DNA of 64,000 nucleotides. It comes from Clostridia bacterium. Lineage in GTDB: Bacteria > Bacillota > Clostridia > Oscillospirales > CAG-272. Each line of letters begins with the position of its first letter. Positions within the stretch are counted from its first letter, which is position 1. The stretch covers positions 1 to 64,000 of the forward strand of contig JAFQEC010000013.1 in NCBI GenBank assembly GCA_017415805.1, given 5' to 3'. Under the pieces are notes generated by a model that saw only the letters and a program-made list of their open reading frames with translations, was not told where the DNA came from and did not search any database. Below are positions 1 through 11,057 of the stretch, one piece after another. The position numbers and the translations under genes were made by a program.

Positions 1-483
<483 letters not shown>

Positions 484-497
484 TTATTTTTTACTGT

Positions 498-1109
498 TTA
501 ATTTGCGACCTTTACCATCGCATAGCGCAGCACGCGCTCACCCATGATATAACCCTTTTGCAGGACCTCTACGACCTCGCTCTCGCCAAAGGCCTCGTCC
601 TCAACATGGAAGACGGCGTTGTGGTATTGCGGGTCAAAGGGCTTTCCGAGTGCCTCGATCTCCTTGACACCGAGTCGCTCCAGCGTTTCGGCCACGCTCT
701 TCAGCGTCATGGCCACGCCCTTGGCAACATTCTCGCCATCCGAGAACTGCGAGGCACGCTCCAGATTATCCACCACGGGGAAAAGTGCGGCCAGCGCCGC
801 GGCATACGCGTCGCCGTAAATACGATCCTGCTCCTCCTTGCTGCGGCGGCGGTAGTTATCGTACTCGGCGGCAAGGCGCAGATATTTGTCGCCCTGCTCG
901 GTCATGCTCTTTTGCAGATCGGCAAGCTCCTGCTTGTTGCCTGCGATCTCGGCCTCTAGCGCCGCGATCTGACATCCGAGCTCATCGAGTTTCTTAAATG
1001 CGGCCTTCCTGTCACCCTTGGCGCTCCGCTTTTCGGCCTCGGCCAGCGCGTCGTCCAGCTCCGCCTCGGTGACCTCGTCGTGCAAGTCCTTATTCATTTC
1101 TTCCGTCAT
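498..1109 (-). CDS. grpE: Nucleotide exchange factor GrpE
   Basis: GrpE releases ADP from DnaK and so drives the chaperone cycle. The 203-residue product has an acidic N-terminus, a long heptad-rich helix (about residues 40-100) that would form the dimer coiled coil, and the C-terminal beta-domain with the RLGVKEIEALGKPFDPQYHN signature. Length is normal for the family. Its ATG overlaps the hrcA stop codon (ATGA), so translation is probably coupled. Order hrcA-grpE-dnaK is the classical Gram-positive class I heat-shock operon. Confidence 0.97.
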   Translation of the reverse strand: MTEEMNKDLHDEVTEAELDDALAEAEKRSAKGDRKAAFKKLDELGCQIAALEAEIAGNKQELADLQKSMTEQGDKYLRLAAEYDNYRRRSKEEQDRIYGDAYAAALAALFPVVDNLERASQFSDGENVAKGVAMTLKSVAETLERLGVKEIEALGKPFDPQYHNAVFHVEDEAFGESEVVEVLQKGYIMGERVLRYAMVKVAN

Positions 1110-2173
1110 TTCTCTTCTCCTTTTTCCCCGCTGTGGGGCTCACTTAACAATTGAGATACATTGCCGCCAAGACTGTCGAGCATGGTCAGCACGCGCGCAT
1201 AATCCATACGCAACGGGCCGATCACGCCGATGGCACCCACGGTACGCCCACCCTGCCGTATGGGGCGATAGACCACGGTGGAATTGTTGATGACCTTGAC
1301 CGCACTCTCCTGGCCGATCACGACGTTGACGCGATCGCCCTCGACGTCCGAGACAAGATCGAGAATATCGTCCTTGCGCTCCAGCGCCCCGAGCAGCTCG
1401 CCAAGGTCGGCGGCATCCGAAAACTCGGGATATTGCAGCAGGCGATCCAGTCCGTTGACCTTCAGCTCGCCGCTGTCCAGCTCGCTGAGTACCTCGTAAA
1501 TGCTTTTCATCACCGTGCCGACGAGCAAGGAATCCTCTGCCATACGGCTCTCCAGCTGCATCATCAGCGGCAGATTGATCTCGCTTGCCGCGCGCTCTGC
1601 CAGCAGCTCGTTGAGTGCGGCACAAAGGCGGTTCAGCACCTGCATATCCACCACGGTCTCGGTGAGGATATTGCGCGTCTTGACCGTGCCGTTGGATGCC
1701 ACCAATATTAAGATGAAGCTCTTTTCGTCGATCAGCGCGGTCTCAAAGCGGCGGATGGTGACGGTGCGCGAGCGCGGCTTGATGGCAAAGCCCGTGTAGT
1801 TGGTGAGCGTGGTCGCCACCTTGGATGCCTTATCCAAAATTTGATCGAGCTCCGACATTTTGACCTTCATGAGCTGGTTGATCTGCGCGATCTCCTTGGC
1901 GGTCATCGCGTATTCCTCCAGCAATGCGTCCACATAAAAGCGATAGCCCTGCTTGCTGGGCACGCGCCCCGCCGAGGTGTGGGGCTGCTCCAGATACCCC
2001 ATGGTCTCCAGCTCTGCCATCTCGTTGCGGATGGTCGCAGACGAGCAGGTGAGCTGCTGGCTTTGGGTGATATATTTGGAGCCGACGGGCTCGCCGCCGC
2101 GGATGTGCGCCTCAACGATCGCCTTGAGGATCTGCTTTTTACGGTCGGTAAGACCTCTTGCGCGCTCTGCCAT
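1106..2173 (-). CDS. hrcA: Heat-inducible transcriptional repressor HrcA
   Basis: HrcA binds the CIRCE element and represses class I heat-shock genes; its folding depends on GroE in studied species. The 355-residue product has an N-terminal winged helix (residues 5-75, with GEPVGSKYITQ and the SSATIRNEMAELE recognition segment), then a GAF-like dimerisation domain and a C-terminal GAIGVIGPLRMDYARV segment. All are family hallmarks. The ATG is preceded by AAAAGGAGGGAG. A near-perfect CIRCE lies about 30 nt upstream, so the gene represses its own operon. Confidence 0.97.
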   Translation of the reverse strand: MAERARGLTDRKKQILKAIVEAHIRGGEPVGSKYITQSQQLTCSSATIRNEMAELETMGYLEQPHTSAGRVPSKQGYRFYVDALLEEYAMTAKEIAQINQLMKVKMSELDQILDKASKVATTLTNYTGFAIKPRSRTVTIRRFETALIDEKSFILILVASNGTVKTRNILTETVVDMQVLNRLCAALNELLAERAASEINLPLMMQLESRMAEDSLLVGTVMKSIYEVLSELDSGELKVNGLDRLLQYPEFSDAADLGELLGALERKDDILDLVSDVEGDRVNVVIGQESAVKVINNSTVVYRPIRQGGRTVGAIGVIGPLRMDYARVLTMLDSLGGNVSQLLSEPHSGEKGEEK

Positions 2174-2201
2174 GTCTGCTCCCTCCTTTTTCGACTCAAT
2201 T

Positions 2202-2228
2202 TTAGCACTCTTTGCACATCAGTGCTAA
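2202..2228. promoter_or_regulatory. CIRCE operator (HrcA binding site)
   Basis: TTAGCACTC, nine bases, then CAGTGCTAA. This is the CIRCE consensus (TTAGCACTC-N9-GAGTGCTAA) with one mismatch in the outer arm (C for G). It sits just downstream of the hrcA -10 box, where bound HrcA would block transcription start. Confidence 0.95.
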
Positions 2229-2240
2229 AACCATACCACA

Positions 2241-2269
2241 AATATAGCACGATTCCCTTCTTTTGTCAA
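2241..2269 (-). promoter_or_regulatory. Sigma-A promoter of hrcA-grpE-dnaK
   Basis: On the minus strand TTGACA (2264-2269), a 17-nt spacer and TATATT (2241-2246). Transcription would begin inside or next to the CIRCE site. Confidence 0.85.
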
Positions 2270-2336
2270 GGATTTTACGCAACTTTTTTTATTTTCTTAC
2301 GTCAAGAGTGCAAAAATTCGCAATTCCTTCAAAAAA

Positions 2337-2371
2337 GTGAAAAAACGCGGCTTGAAGCCGCGTTTTTTCAC
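2337..2371. terminator. Bidirectional rho-independent terminator
   Basis: A 17-bp perfect inverted repeat flanked by A and T tracts, with GC-rich core ACGCGGCTT/AAGCCGCGT. It overlaps the stop codon of the methyltransferase gene and would end the uvrB-uvrA-methyltransferase transcript. Confidence 0.85.
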
Positions 2372-3510
2372 TTTTTGTCTTTTCCGAATACGGGACGAAA
2401 ATACTGATAGAGATTGCACGGGATCATACCGTTGTACAGGCGGCGCGCCTTATCGGCGCGGCGGCCGTAGAGCATCTCGAATTTCTCATGTGAGGTGAGT
2501 ACGTAGATCTGCCACGGTGAGAGTGCGGCAAACGCCCTTCCCATCTCGCGGTAGAGCGTTTCGGCCTCCGCGCGCTCGAGCATGCGCTCGCCGTAGGGCG
2601 GATTGCAGACCACCGTTCCGCGGCGGTCGGGCGCGGGCTTTCGGATCTCGCGCGCGTCGGCACGGAAAAATCGCACGCATCTCTCTACTCCTGCACGCGT
2701 GGCATTCTCGGCAGCAAGCGCAAGCACACGCTCGTCGATATCCGAGCCCCAGATCTCGGTATGTACGTCACGGCGCACCAGATCGCGCGCCTCCTCGGCG
2801 GCGCGTTGCCAGATTCCACGGTCCAGCGAGGCAAAGTCCATCGCGGCAAAACGGCGGCCAAAGCCGGGCGCGAGGTTGCGCAGGATCATCGCGGCCTCGA
2901 TGGCAATGGTACCCGAGCCGCAGAAGGGATCCCAGAACAGCGTATCCTCGCGCGGACGGGCGGTGAGCGCCATAGCCGCGGCCAGCGTTTCGCGCAAGGG
3001 TGCAGCGCCTGCCGCAGGGCGGTAGCCGCGCTTGTGGAGCGCTACGCCGCTGGTGTCGATCATCAGCGTGGCAATATCCTTGAAGATAAAAAACTCAATC
3101 TGATATTTCGTTCCCTGCTCGGGAAACCATTTGAGCCCGTAGGCGGCCGAAAGACGCTCGACCACCGCCTTTTTGACGATGCTCTGACAGTCGGGCACCG
3201 AATAGAGCGTGCTCTTGATGGCGTGCCCCTTGACAGGAAAGGCGTCGTTCTTGCCGATATAGCGCTCGAAGGACAGCGCGCGCACGCCGTCAAACAGCTC
3301 GGTAAAGCTGCGCGCGGGAAACTGCCCCACGCGGATGAACACGCGCTCCGCGAGGCGCAGGCGCAGATTGGCGCGCGCAATATCGGCCTCGTTTCCAAGG
3401 AAGGTCACGCGGCCGTCCATCGTGTCCAAACGCTTACAGCCCAGCGCGTCGATCTCCTCGCCGAGCTGCTTTTCAAGGCCGAACAAACAGGTTGCAACCA
3501 ACTCGATCAT
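2368..3510 (-). CDS. THUMP-domain class I rRNA N2-guanine methyltransferase (RlmL/YpsC type)
   Basis: Probably methylates the N2 of a guanine in 23S rRNA using S-adenosylmethionine. A THUMP RNA-binding domain (about residues 40-150) is followed by a Rossmann methyltransferase domain with motif I DPFCGSGTIAIEAA, an acidic GSDID loop and the catalytic NPPYGERM motif, typical of RlmL/YpsC enzymes. The ATG chosen at 3510 overlaps the uvrA stop (ATGA) and gives [11 protein letters not shown], the usual family start; an in-frame ATG at 3528 would add six residues. It is third in the uvrB-uvrA transcript. The exact target base cannot be read from sequence. Confidence 0.9.
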   Translation of the reverse strand: MIELVATCLFGLEKQLGEEIDALGCKRLDTMDGRVTFLGNEADIARANLRLRLAERVFIRVGQFPARSFTELFDGVRALSFERYIGKNDAFPVKGHAIKSTLYSVPDCQSIVKKAVVERLSAAYGLKWFPEQGTKYQIEFFIFKDIATLMIDTSGVALHKRGYRPAAGAAPLRETLAAAMALTARPREDTLFWDPFCGSGTIAIEAAMILRNLAPGFGRRFAAMDFASLDRGIWQRAAEEARDLVRRDVHTEIWGSDIDERVLALAAENATRAGVERCVRFFRADAREIRKPAPDRRGTVVCNPPYGERMLERAEAETLYREMGRAFAALSPWQIYVLTSHEKFEMLYGRRADKARRLYNGMIPCNLYQYFRPVFGKDKK

Positions 3511-6350
3511 ACGTTTCGCACCAGCCATTTCTTCAGATATTCACCCGTGAAGGATGCGGGATCAGCCGCCACCTGCTCGGGTGTGCCCGCGGCCACCAGC
3601 GTGCCGCCGCCGTCACCGCCCTCGGGGCCGAGGTCGATGATATAGTCCGCGGTCTTGATGACGTCCAGATTGTGCTCGATCACAAGCACGGTATTCCCTG
3701 CCTCGACCAGTCGTGTGAGCATTTCAATGAGCTTTGCCACGTCGGCACTGTGCAGGCCCGTGGTAGGCTCGTCGAGGATATAAATGGTCTTACCCGTGCT
3801 GCGGCGCGCCAGCTGCTCGGCGAGCTTGATACGCTGTGCCTCACCGCCCGAGAGTGTGGTGGATGACTGACCGATGCCGATATAGCCGAGTCCCACGTCA
3901 AACATGGCCTGCAGCTTACGGCGAATCGACGGAATGCCGTCAAAGAAGGAAAGCCCCTCCTCCACCGTCATGCCGAGCACGTCGGCAATGTTTTTGCCCT
4001 TGTAGTGCACGTCCAGCGTGTCGCGGTTGTAGCGCTTGCCCTTGCAGACGTCACAGGTAACGTAAACGTCGGGCAGGAAGTGCATCTCGATCTTCTTCAC
4101 GCCGTCGCCCTCGCAGGCCTCGCAGCGACCGCCCTTCACGTTGAAGGAAAAACGCCCTGCGGTATAGCCGTGCGCCTTGGCGTCGGCGGTCTTGGCAAAG
4201 AGATCGCGGATCTCGTTGAACAGCCCCGTATAGGTGGCGGGGTTGGAGCGCGGCGTGCGCCCGATGGGGCTTTGGTCAATGGCGATGACCTTGTCCAGAT
4301 GCTCCGCGCCCTCAATTTTATCGTGCGGCCCTGCAAAGGTCGCCGCGCGGTTGAGCTTGTGCGCCAGATAGGGATAGAGGATGCCGTTCACCAGCGACGA
4401 TTTGCCCGAGCCCGACACGCCCGTGACCGCCACAAAGCAGCCAAGCGGTATATCCACGTTCAGATTTTTCAGATTGTTCTGCCGTGCACCGCGCACGCGC
4501 AGAAAATTGGCGTTGCCCGAACGGCGCTCGGTGGGGACGGGAATGCTCGCTCTGCCCGAGAGGTACGCACCCGTGAGGGATCGCTCACAGGCCATGATCT
4601 CGGCAGGCGTGCCGATGGCCACGATCTCGCCGCCGTGGATGCCCGCACCCGGGCCCACGTCCACGATGCAGTCGGCGGCCTCCATGGTCTCCTCGTCGTG
4701 CTCGACCACGATCACACTGTTGCCAAGATCGCGCAGGCGCTGCAGGGTGCGGATGAGCTTGATGTTATCGCGCTGGTGCAGCCCGATGCTGGGCTCGTCG
4801 AGAATATAGAGCACGCCCATGAGCGCCGAGCCGATCTGCGTGGCAAGGCGAATGCGCTGTGCCTCACCGCCCGAGAGCGTGCCTGCCTTGCGCGAGAGGG
4901 TGAGATAATCCAGCCCCACGCTGACAAGAAAGCCAAGGCGCGCGCGCACCTCCTTGAGGATCTCGCGGGCGATGGTCTGCTCGGTTTCGTTGAGCTCAAG
5001 ACCGTTGACAAAATCCAGCGCATCCTTCACCGAGAGCGCGCAGAAATCGTGAATGTTCTTCCCTCCAACGGTAACGGCGAGCACGGTCTTGGACAGGCGC
5101 TTGCCGCCGCACTCGGGACAGGGCGCGTCCTCCACGAAATCGTCGTAATACTCGTTGCCGTACATCCGCATGCGCTTCTCGATCATCGGGATCAGCCCCT
5201 CAAAGGGCACGATCTGCTCCTTATAGGTCGAGCCGTCGAAGGAACGCACCACGTGATAGCGCTCGTCGCCCGAGCCGTGGTACAGAATCTCCATCTGCGC
5301 CTTGGTAAAGTCCTTGATGGGGGTATCGAGCGTAAAGCCGAAGCGCTCTCCCACGGCGGCGAACAGCGGCCCGTTCCAGCCGTCGGTCTCATCAAGACTC
5401 TTGAAGCCGTTGACCGCGATCGCGCCCTCGGAAAGCGAGAGCGAGTCATCGGGAATGAGCTTATATACGGCAAGGCGGCGCATTTCGCCAAGACCCGCGC
5501 AATGCGGGCACGCGCCCTGGGGATTGTTGAACGAGAACATACGGGGCTCGAGCTCCCCAAAGGAGATGCCGTGCTCCTCACAGGCGTAATTCTGCGAAAA
5601 GGCGAGCTCCTCGGCGGCGCTCTCCCCCTCGCGTGCCACGGGCACGATCAGCAAATTGCCGTCTGCCAAGGCAAGCGCGGTCTCCACCGAGTCACCGAGG
5701 CGCGCGCGGATGTCGCCGCGGTTGACAAGGCGATCCACCACGACCTCGACGGTATGCTTTTTATTCTTGTCGAGCTTGATCTCCTCGGAGAGCTCGTACA
5801 TATTGCCATCCACGCGCACGCGCGAATAGCCGCTCTTGCGCGCGTCGTTCAGCGTCTTCTCGTGCATGCCCTTCTGCGCGCGCACCACAGGTGCGAGCAC
5901 CAAAAAGCGTGTCCCCTCGGGAAGCGCGAGGATGCGATCTACGATCTGATCCTTGCTCTGCTGACGGATCTCCTTGCCGCACACGGGACAGTGCGGAATG
6001 CCGATGCGCGCCCAGAGCAAGCGCAGATAGTCGTAGATCTCGGTGACCGTGCCCACCGTGGAGCGCGGATTTTTTGAGGTGGTCTTCTGGTCGATCGAGA
6101 TCGCGGGCGAGAGCCCCTCGATAAAATCCACATCGGGCTTATCCAGCTGCCCCAAAAACATGCGCGCATACGAGGACAGCGACTCCACAAAGCGCCGATG
6201 CCCCTCGGCATAGATGGTGTCAAAGGCAAGCGAGGATTTCCCCGAGCCCGAAAGCCCCGTGAACACCACCAGCTTGTCGCGCGGAATGGTGACGTCCACG
6301 TTTTTCATATTGTGGACGCGAACGCCCTTCAAAATCAGTTTATTTGCCAT
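3507..6350 (-). CDS. uvrA: Excinuclease ABC subunit UvrA
   Basis: DNA-damage sensing ATPase of nucleotide excision repair; a UvrA dimer loads UvrB at lesions. The 947-residue product is of normal length. It has two ABC modules, each with a Walker A ([27 protein letters not shown]) and an LSGGEAQRI signature, plus CxxC zinc-binding pairs including CPECGGKRL and CEACEGDG...CDVC. The start is ATG after TAAGGAG. It lies 9 nt downstream of uvrB, and its stop overlaps the next gene, so the three genes probably share one mRNA. Confidence 0.98.
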   Translation of the reverse strand: MANKLILKGVRVHNMKNVDVTIPRDKLVVFTGLSGSGKSSLAFDTIYAEGHRRFVESLSSYARMFLGQLDKPDVDFIEGLSPAISIDQKTTSKNPRSTVGTVTEIYDYLRLLWARIGIPHCPVCGKEIRQQSKDQIVDRILALPEGTRFLVLAPVVRAQKGMHEKTLNDARKSGYSRVRVDGNMYELSEEIKLDKNKKHTVEVVVDRLVNRGDIRARLGDSVETALALADGNLLIVPVAREGESAAEELAFSQNYACEEHGISFGELEPRMFSFNNPQGACPHCAGLGEMRRLAVYKLIPDDSLSLSEGAIAVNGFKSLDETDGWNGPLFAAVGERFGFTLDTPIKDFTKAQMEILYHGSGDERYHVVRSFDGSTYKEQIVPFEGLIPMIEKRMRMYGNEYYDDFVEDAPCPECGGKRLSKTVLAVTVGGKNIHDFCALSVKDALDFVNGLELNETEQTIAREILKEVRARLGFLVSVGLDYLTLSRKAGTLSGGEAQRIRLATQIGSALMGVLYILDEPSIGLHQRDNIKLIRTLQRLRDLGNSVIVVEHDEETMEAADCIVDVGPGAGIHGGEIVAIGTPAEIMACERSLTGAYLSGRASIPVPTERRSGNANFLRVRGARQNNLKNLNVDIPLGCFVAVTGVSGSGKSSLVNGILYPYLAHKLNRAATFAGPHDKIEGAEHLDKVIAIDQSPIGRTPRSNPATYTGLFNEIRDLFAKTADAKAHGYTAGRFSFNVKGGRCEACEGDGVKKIEMHFLPDVYVTCDVCKGKRYNRDTLDVHYKGKNIADVLGMTVEEGLSFFDGIPSIRRKLQAMFDVGLGYIGIGQSSTTLSGGEAQRIKLAEQLARRSTGKTIYILDEPTTGLHSADVAKLIEMLTRLVEAGNTVLVIEHNLDVIKTADYIIDLGPEGGDGGGTLVAAGTPEQVAADPASFTGEYLKKWLVRNV

Positions 6351-6359
6351 GAAAACTCC

Positions 6360-8336
6360 TTATTTCTCCTCTCGCAATGCGCGGATCATATCGCGCAGAA
6401 CCGCCGCCTGCTCGAAATCCAAGCGCGCGGACGCCGCCTTCATCTCGGCGGTAAGCTTCTCGATGCGCTTGGTGCGCTCGGTGGCGGAAAGCTTCTTTTT
6501 TCCCTTCTTGCCCTTTTCCTCGGTCTCGGGTGCGGCGATCTCGATGATATCGAGCACGTCCTTCACCACGGTTTTGGGGGTGATACCGTGCGTCTTGTTG
6601 TACGCATCCTGAATGGCGCGGCGGCGGTTGGTCTCGTCGATGGCGCGACGCATGGCGGCCGTTACAGTATCGGCATACATGATGACCTTGCCCGATGCGT
6701 TGCGCGCGGCGCGGCCGACGGTCTGGATCAGCGAGGTCTCGGTGCGCAAAAAGCCCTCTTTATCGGCATCGAGGATCGCCACCAGCGACACCTCGGGCAG
6801 ATCCAGTCCCTCGCGCAGCAGATTGATGCCCACCAGCACGTCAAATTTACCAAGGCGCAGATCACGAATGATCTCCATGCGCTCAATGGTTTCGACGTTG
6901 AAATGGATATAGCGCACGCGCACGCCGTTCTCCTCGAGATACGAGGTCAGATCCTCGGCCATTTGCTTGGTGAGCGTGGTCACAAGCACGCGCTCGCCCT
7001 TCGCGGCGCGCGCGCGGATCTCGCCAAGCAGGTCATCCACCTGCCCCTCGATGGGGCGCACGTCGATCTCGGGGTCCAAAAGCCCCGTGGGGCGGATGAT
7101 CTGCTCCACCACCTGCGCGGCGTGTGCACGCTCGAACTCGGCAGGGGTGGCGCTGACCAAAATGGCCTGTCCGATGCGCTCCTCAAATTCATGGAAGTAC
7201 AGCGGTCGGTTGTCGTACGCCGAGGGCAGACGGAAGCCGAAGTCCACCAGATTTTTCTTGCGCGCGGTGTCGCCGCCGCTCATGCCCCGCACCTGCGGCA
7301 GCATCACGTGCGACTCATCCACGATCATCAGATAATCCTTGGGGAAGAAATCAAGCAGCGTATAGGGCGTTGAGCCCTCGGGGCGGCCCGCAAGCACGCG
7401 CGAATAATTCTCCACGCCCGAGCAATAGCCCACCTCGCGCAGCATTTCCAGATCGTATTTCACGCGTTCCTCGATGCGCTGTGCCTCGATGAGCAGATTT
7501 TGGCTCTTGAAATACGCCACGCGGTCGAGCATCTCGGCACCGATGGCGGTCAGTGCACGCTCGCGCTTCTCGTCCGAAACCGCGTAGTGCGTGGCGGGAA
7601 ACAGGCTGAAATGGCGCAGCTCGCGCAGGATCTGCCCCGTGACCACGCGGAATTCGCTCACGCGGTCGATCTCGTCACCGAAGAACTCCACGCGCACCGC
7701 CGTATCGGCAGGGCCGCCCGTGGGGTAAATATCCACGGTATCGCCGCGCACGCGGAACTTCGTTCGCACGAAATTGAGGTCGTTGCGCTCGTACTGGATG
7801 CGCACGAGCTCGCGCAAAAGCGCATCGCGGCTCATCTGCATCCCGGGGCGCAGTGAGAGCATCATGTTCTTGTAATCGACGGGGTCGCCCAGCGAATAAA
7901 TGCAGGAAACACTTGCCACGATGATGACGTCGCGGCGCTCCAGCAGTGCCGCGGTGGCGCTGTGGCGCAGGCGGTCGATCTCATCATTGATCGAGGCATC
8001 CTTCTCGATATACATATCCTTGCCGGGGATATAGGCCTCGGGCTGATAATAGTCGTAATACGAAACAAAAAATTCCACCGCTGCATCGGGGAAAAAGGCT
8101 CGCATCTCGGAGCACAGCTGGGCGGCAAGGGTCTTGTTGGGCTCTAAAATGAGGGTGGGGCGGTTCATACGTGCGATGACGTTTGCCATGGTAAAGGTCT
8201 TGCCCGAGCCCGTTACGCCGAGCAGCGTCTGATAGCGCATCCCTGCGCGCAGACCCGCGCACAGCGCGTCGATCGCCTCGGGCTGATCACCCGTGGGCGA
8301 AAAGGGCGCTTTCAACTCAAATTTTCGCTCCTGCAC
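6360..8336 (-). CDS. uvrB: Excinuclease ABC subunit UvrB
   Basis: DNA-damage verification helicase of nucleotide excision repair, partner of UvrA and UvrC. Visible are Walker [16 protein letters not shown], the beta-hairpin segment [20 protein letters not shown], the DESH box, helicase motif VI region and a C-terminal UVR motif that contacts UvrC. I chose GTG at 8336 (658 aa): it follows AAGGGAAGGTGAG closely and gives [20 protein letters not shown], the family start. The longer reading from ATG 8375 would begin only 5 nt after the -10 box, so it is unlikely. First gene of the uvrBA operon. Confidence 0.96.
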   Translation of the reverse strand: MQERKFELKAPFSPTGDQPEAIDALCAGLRAGMRYQTLLGVTGSGKTFTMANVIARMNRPTLILEPNKTLAAQLCSEMRAFFPDAAVEFFVSYYDYYQPEAYIPGKDMYIEKDASINDEIDRLRHSATAALLERRDVIIVASVSCIYSLGDPVDYKNMMLSLRPGMQMSRDALLRELVRIQYERNDLNFVRTKFRVRGDTVDIYPTGGPADTAVRVEFFGDEIDRVSEFRVVTGQILRELRHFSLFPATHYAVSDEKRERALTAIGAEMLDRVAYFKSQNLLIEAQRIEERVKYDLEMLREVGYCSGVENYSRVLAGRPEGSTPYTLLDFFPKDYLMIVDESHVMLPQVRGMSGGDTARKKNLVDFGFRLPSAYDNRPLYFHEFEERIGQAILVSATPAEFERAHAAQVVEQIIRPTGLLDPEIDVRPIEGQVDDLLGEIRARAAKGERVLVTTLTKQMAEDLTSYLEENGVRVRYIHFNVETIERMEIIRDLRLGKFDVLVGINLLREGLDLPEVSLVAILDADKEGFLRTETSLIQTVGRAARNASGKVIMYADTVTAAMRRAIDETNRRRAIQDAYNKTHGITPKTVVKDVLDIIEIAAPETEEKGKKGKKKLSATERTKRIEKLTAEMKAASARLDFEQAAVLRDMIRALREEK

Positions 8337-8380
8337 GCATCTCACCTTCCCTTCTGCTCGGTTCAAGCTATACATAGATT

Positions 8381-8409
8381 AGTATATCACAAACGCCTAT
8401 AAAAGTAAA
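8381..8409 (-). promoter_or_regulatory. Sigma-A promoter of uvrB-uvrA
   Basis: Minus strand TTTACT (8404-8409), 17 nt, TATACT (8381-8386). Its position argues for the downstream GTG start of uvrB. I see no convincing LexA (SOS) box next to it. Confidence 0.75.
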
Positions 8410-8438
8410 GCGCAGCGCGCTTCTTTTTTCGACAAAAT

Positions 8439-8468
8439 CGCACGCGCCGCAAATGCACGGCGCGTGCG
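8439..8468 (-). terminator. Probable terminator of feoAB
   Basis: An 11-bp GC-rich inverted repeat (GCACGCGCCG and its complement) with an 8-nt loop lies just after the feoB stop. The downstream T run on the minus strand is short (TTTTG), so efficiency is uncertain. Confidence 0.6.
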
Positions 8469-8473
8469 GATAT

Positions 8474-10606
8474 TCAGAAAAAGAGCCGTGCCACACAAGC
8501 AACGCAGGCACAGGAAAGCACACCGAGAAGCGTGGGCAGAAATACGGCCAGAACCGTCCAGCGCAGACTGCGCGTTTCGCGGTGCACGGTGAGCACCGTG
8601 GTGGAGCAGGGCCAGTGCATCAGCGAAAACAGGATAAAGCAGACCGCGGTCAGCGGCGTCCATCCGTTGGCAAGCAGGACGCTGCCGATCTCTGCCGTGC
8701 CGCCAAGCACGGGGAGCGTGCCGCCCGCCGCATAGGTCATCAGAATAATGGGCAGCACGATCTCGTTGGCGGGAAAGCCGAGCACGAAGCCAAGCAGAAT
8801 CACGCCGTCCAGCCCAAGAAAGCGCCCGATGGGGTCAAGTGCCCCCGAAACGTGCAAGAGCAGTGATTCCCCACCCACCGCGGTATTGGCCAGCAGCCAG
8901 ATGATCGCACCTGCGGGGGCGGCCACGGCCGCGGCACGGCCGAGCACGAACAGCGTACGGTCGAACACCGAGCGCACCAGAATTTTGCCGACCTGCGGGC
9001 GGCGGTAAGGCGGGAGCTCGAGCGTAAAGGACGAGGGCGCGCCCCGCAGCACCGTAGCGGCAAGCAGCCGCGTAGCACCAAAGGTGGCAACTACTCCAAG
9101 CAGGATCACGGCAAGGAGCAGCAGTGCCGCGAGCAGCGAGGACACAAGCCCCGTACCCACACCCACGAAAAAGAGCGTGAGCACCACGATCAGTGTGGGA
9201 AAGCGGCCGTTACAGGGTACAAATGCGTTGGTGAGAATGGCGAGCAAGCGCTCACGGGGTGAATCAATGATCCGACACCCCACAACGCCTGCGGCGTTAC
9301 AGCCAAAGCCCATGCACATCGTGAGCGCCTGCTTTCCGCATGCGTGACAGCGACAGAAGGGACGGTCCAGATTGTAGGCGATGCGCGGCAGATACCCCAC
9401 ATCCTCCAAAAAGGTGAAAAGCGGGAAAAAGATGGCCATGGGCGGCAGCATCACCGACACCACCGCGGCAAGCACGCGGTAAATGCCGTCGAGCAGGATA
9501 CCGTGCAAAAATGCAGGCATGCCAAGGGCCGAGAACCACACATCCAGCCGCGCACCGAGCATATTAAAGGCGTACGAGAGCCACTGTGAGGGGTAATTTG
9601 CCCCCACAACGGTGAGCCAAAACACCAATGCAAGCAAGAGCAGCATAAAGGGATACGCCGAGCGTCGCCCCGTCAGCCATCGGTCGGCGCGCTCCATGCC
9701 CCGATCGGGCGACTCGGCACGAACGGCAAGTGCGCCGAGCTCTGCGGCCTTTTCGTTTATAGCACACACAATATGATCGCGCAGAGCGTCACCCGCAAGG
9801 CCTGCGGCGGCAAGCGCGGTGCGCGAAGCATCCAACGCCTGCACCAGCGCAGGATCGGCCAACAGCTCCGCGCCGACATACGCCTCGATCTCGGCTAAAA
9901 GGCGCGGATCGGCCTCCAGCAACCGCAGAGCCAGCCAGCGCGGCGGCAAGCGGCGCAGCTCCTTGCCCGAGAACGCATCGCACACGCGCGCGATCGCCGT
10001 CTCAAGGACCGTGCCGTATTGCACGCAAAGCGGCTTGCGCGTGCGCTCCACCACTGCGCGCAGTGCACGCGGCAGCGCGGAAAGGCTTTTTTTCTTGCGT
10101 GCGACCGTGCCGATCACAGGCACGCCGAGTGCGTGCGACAGGGCGACCAGATCCACGCGGATGCCGCGGCGCTTGGCCTCGTCAAGCAGATTGACGCACA
10201 CTACGACGCGCGGCGTGATCTCCAGCACCTGCAACACCAGATTCAGATTGCGTACAAGACAGGCGGCATCGCAGACCACCGCCACGGCATCGGGCTCGCC
10301 GAAGCAGATAAAATTGCGCGCCACCTCCTCCTCGGCCGAATGGGCCAGCAGCGAATACGTGCCCGGGATATCGACCAGTAACAGTCCCCCTTCCCCGTCG
10401 TTGTGATAGCCCTGTGCCGTGGCCACCGTTTTACCCGGCCAGTTTCCCGTGTGCTGGTGCATCCCCGTGAGCGCATTGAACACGGTGCTCTTGCCCACAT
10501 TGGGGTTGCCCGCCAGCGCGATCACCAGATCGTTCTCATCCCGACGGCGGAGCGCAAGCCCCGTATCCAACGCACCTGCACCCACGGCGCGGCGTGTCAG
10601 ACCCAT
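8474..10606 (-). CDS. feoB: Ferrous iron transporter FeoB
   Basis: Membrane permease for Fe2+ uptake, gated by a cytoplasmic G domain. The N-terminal G domain has G1 GNPNVGKST, G3 DIPGTYSL and G4 NLLDEA; after a helical linker, two Gate (nucleoside-recognition-like) membrane regions carry the conserved GFGCNAAGVVGCR stretch and a C-terminal polytopic segment. The product is 710 aa from ATG 10606. Longer readings run into feoA and look non-native. The ATG lies inside the end of feoA (10-nt overlap) and follows GGAGCGAGG, so translation is coupled. No Fur or DtxR gene is adjacent. Confidence 0.96.
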   Translation of the reverse strand: MGLTRRAVGAGALDTGLALRRRDENDLVIALAGNPNVGKSTVFNALTGMHQHTGNWPGKTVATAQGYHNDGEGGLLLVDIPGTYSLLAHSAEEEVARNFICFGEPDAVAVVCDAACLVRNLNLVLQVLEITPRVVVCVNLLDEAKRRGIRVDLVALSHALGVPVIGTVARKKKSLSALPRALRAVVERTRKPLCVQYGTVLETAIARVCDAFSGKELRRLPPRWLALRLLEADPRLLAEIEAYVGAELLADPALVQALDASRTALAAAGLAGDALRDHIVCAINEKAAELGALAVRAESPDRGMERADRWLTGRRSAYPFMLLLLALVFWLTVVGANYPSQWLSYAFNMLGARLDVWFSALGMPAFLHGILLDGIYRVLAAVVSVMLPPMAIFFPLFTFLEDVGYLPRIAYNLDRPFCRCHACGKQALTMCMGFGCNAAGVVGCRIIDSPRERLLAILTNAFVPCNGRFPTLIVVLTLFFVGVGTGLVSSLLAALLLLAVILLGVVATFGATRLLAATVLRGAPSSFTLELPPYRRPQVGKILVRSVFDRTLFVLGRAAAVAAPAGAIIWLLANTAVGGESLLLHVSGALDPIGRFLGLDGVILLGFVLGFPANEIVLPIILMTYAAGGTLPVLGGTAEIGSVLLANGWTPLTAVCFILFSLMHWPCSTTVLTVHRETRSLRWTVLAVFLPTLLGVLSCACVACVARLFF

Positions 10607-10845
10607 CGCACACCTCGCTCCACGCGCACGTCGCGCGCATCCTGCGCGCGAATGGCGATCACGGCACCGCAAATACGATAGGCGCGCGGATCTCCCCCCG
10701 GGCTTCGTCCCACGCACACCACCTCCGCGCCCTGCACCAGTCCGATATCCAGCAAGCGGCGGCGCATCGCACCCGAGGCCGAGAGCCCCCGCACGCGACA
10801 GGGCTCACCGATCTCTATATCCGAAAGATTCCAAATCTCATTCAT
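10597..10845 (-). CDS. feoA: Ferrous iron transport protein FeoA
   Basis: Small cytoplasmic SH3-like protein that supports FeoB. The 82-residue product has the family pattern: an N-terminal IGEPCRVRGLSA segment, the MRRRLLDIGLVQGAEV core and a C-terminal strand. Start is ATG after GGAGAGGAA. It precedes and overlaps feoB, the usual Feo arrangement. I could not find a convincing promoter or Fur box upstream. Confidence 0.95.
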   Translation of the reverse strand: MNEIWNLSDIEIGEPCRVRGLSASGAMRRRLLDIGLVQGAEVVCVGRSPGGDPRAYRICGAVIAIRAQDARDVRVERGVRWV

Positions 10846-10923
10846 AGCGAATTCCTCTCCGACAAAATCCGTCTAAAACAGACTTCTATCAACAGGTTAT
10901 TCGCTTTTTTGACCGAAGGTGTG

Positions 10924-11001
10924 AAAAAAGGGGGGCGATGCATTTGATGCAGAAGGCGTGATCTCGGTGCGTGAGCTGTATTTGATACTGCGAGCACCGA
11001 G
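10924..11001 (-). ncRNA. Candidate structured RNA or dispersed repeat (two hairpins plus T run)
   Basis: Read on the minus strand: an imperfect hairpin at 11001-10963 (CTCGGTGC ... GCACCGAG with an inner GTAT-CAA-ATAC stem), a smaller hairpin at 10951-10939 (TGCAT-CAA-ATGCA), then CCCCCCTTTTTT. Both hairpins have the same ATCAAAT apex. It could be a small RNA with its own terminator, a leader structure for feoA, or a copy of a dispersed repeat. No promoter was assigned. Confidence 0.35.
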
Positions 11002-11057
11002 AGCGCGCCTAAAAAACACACATAAAAATTGAAATTCGGCACGAATTTCTACCGCAA

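Noticed and set aside
4005..6077. 690-codon plus-strand open frame opposite uvrA
   Set aside because: Antisense shadow of uvrA; no ribosome site or family resemblance.
8337..8375. N-terminal extension of UvrB from ATG 8375
   Set aside because: The -10 box lies only 5 nt upstream of that ATG, the added residues are not family-like, and GTG 8336 has a good ribosome site.
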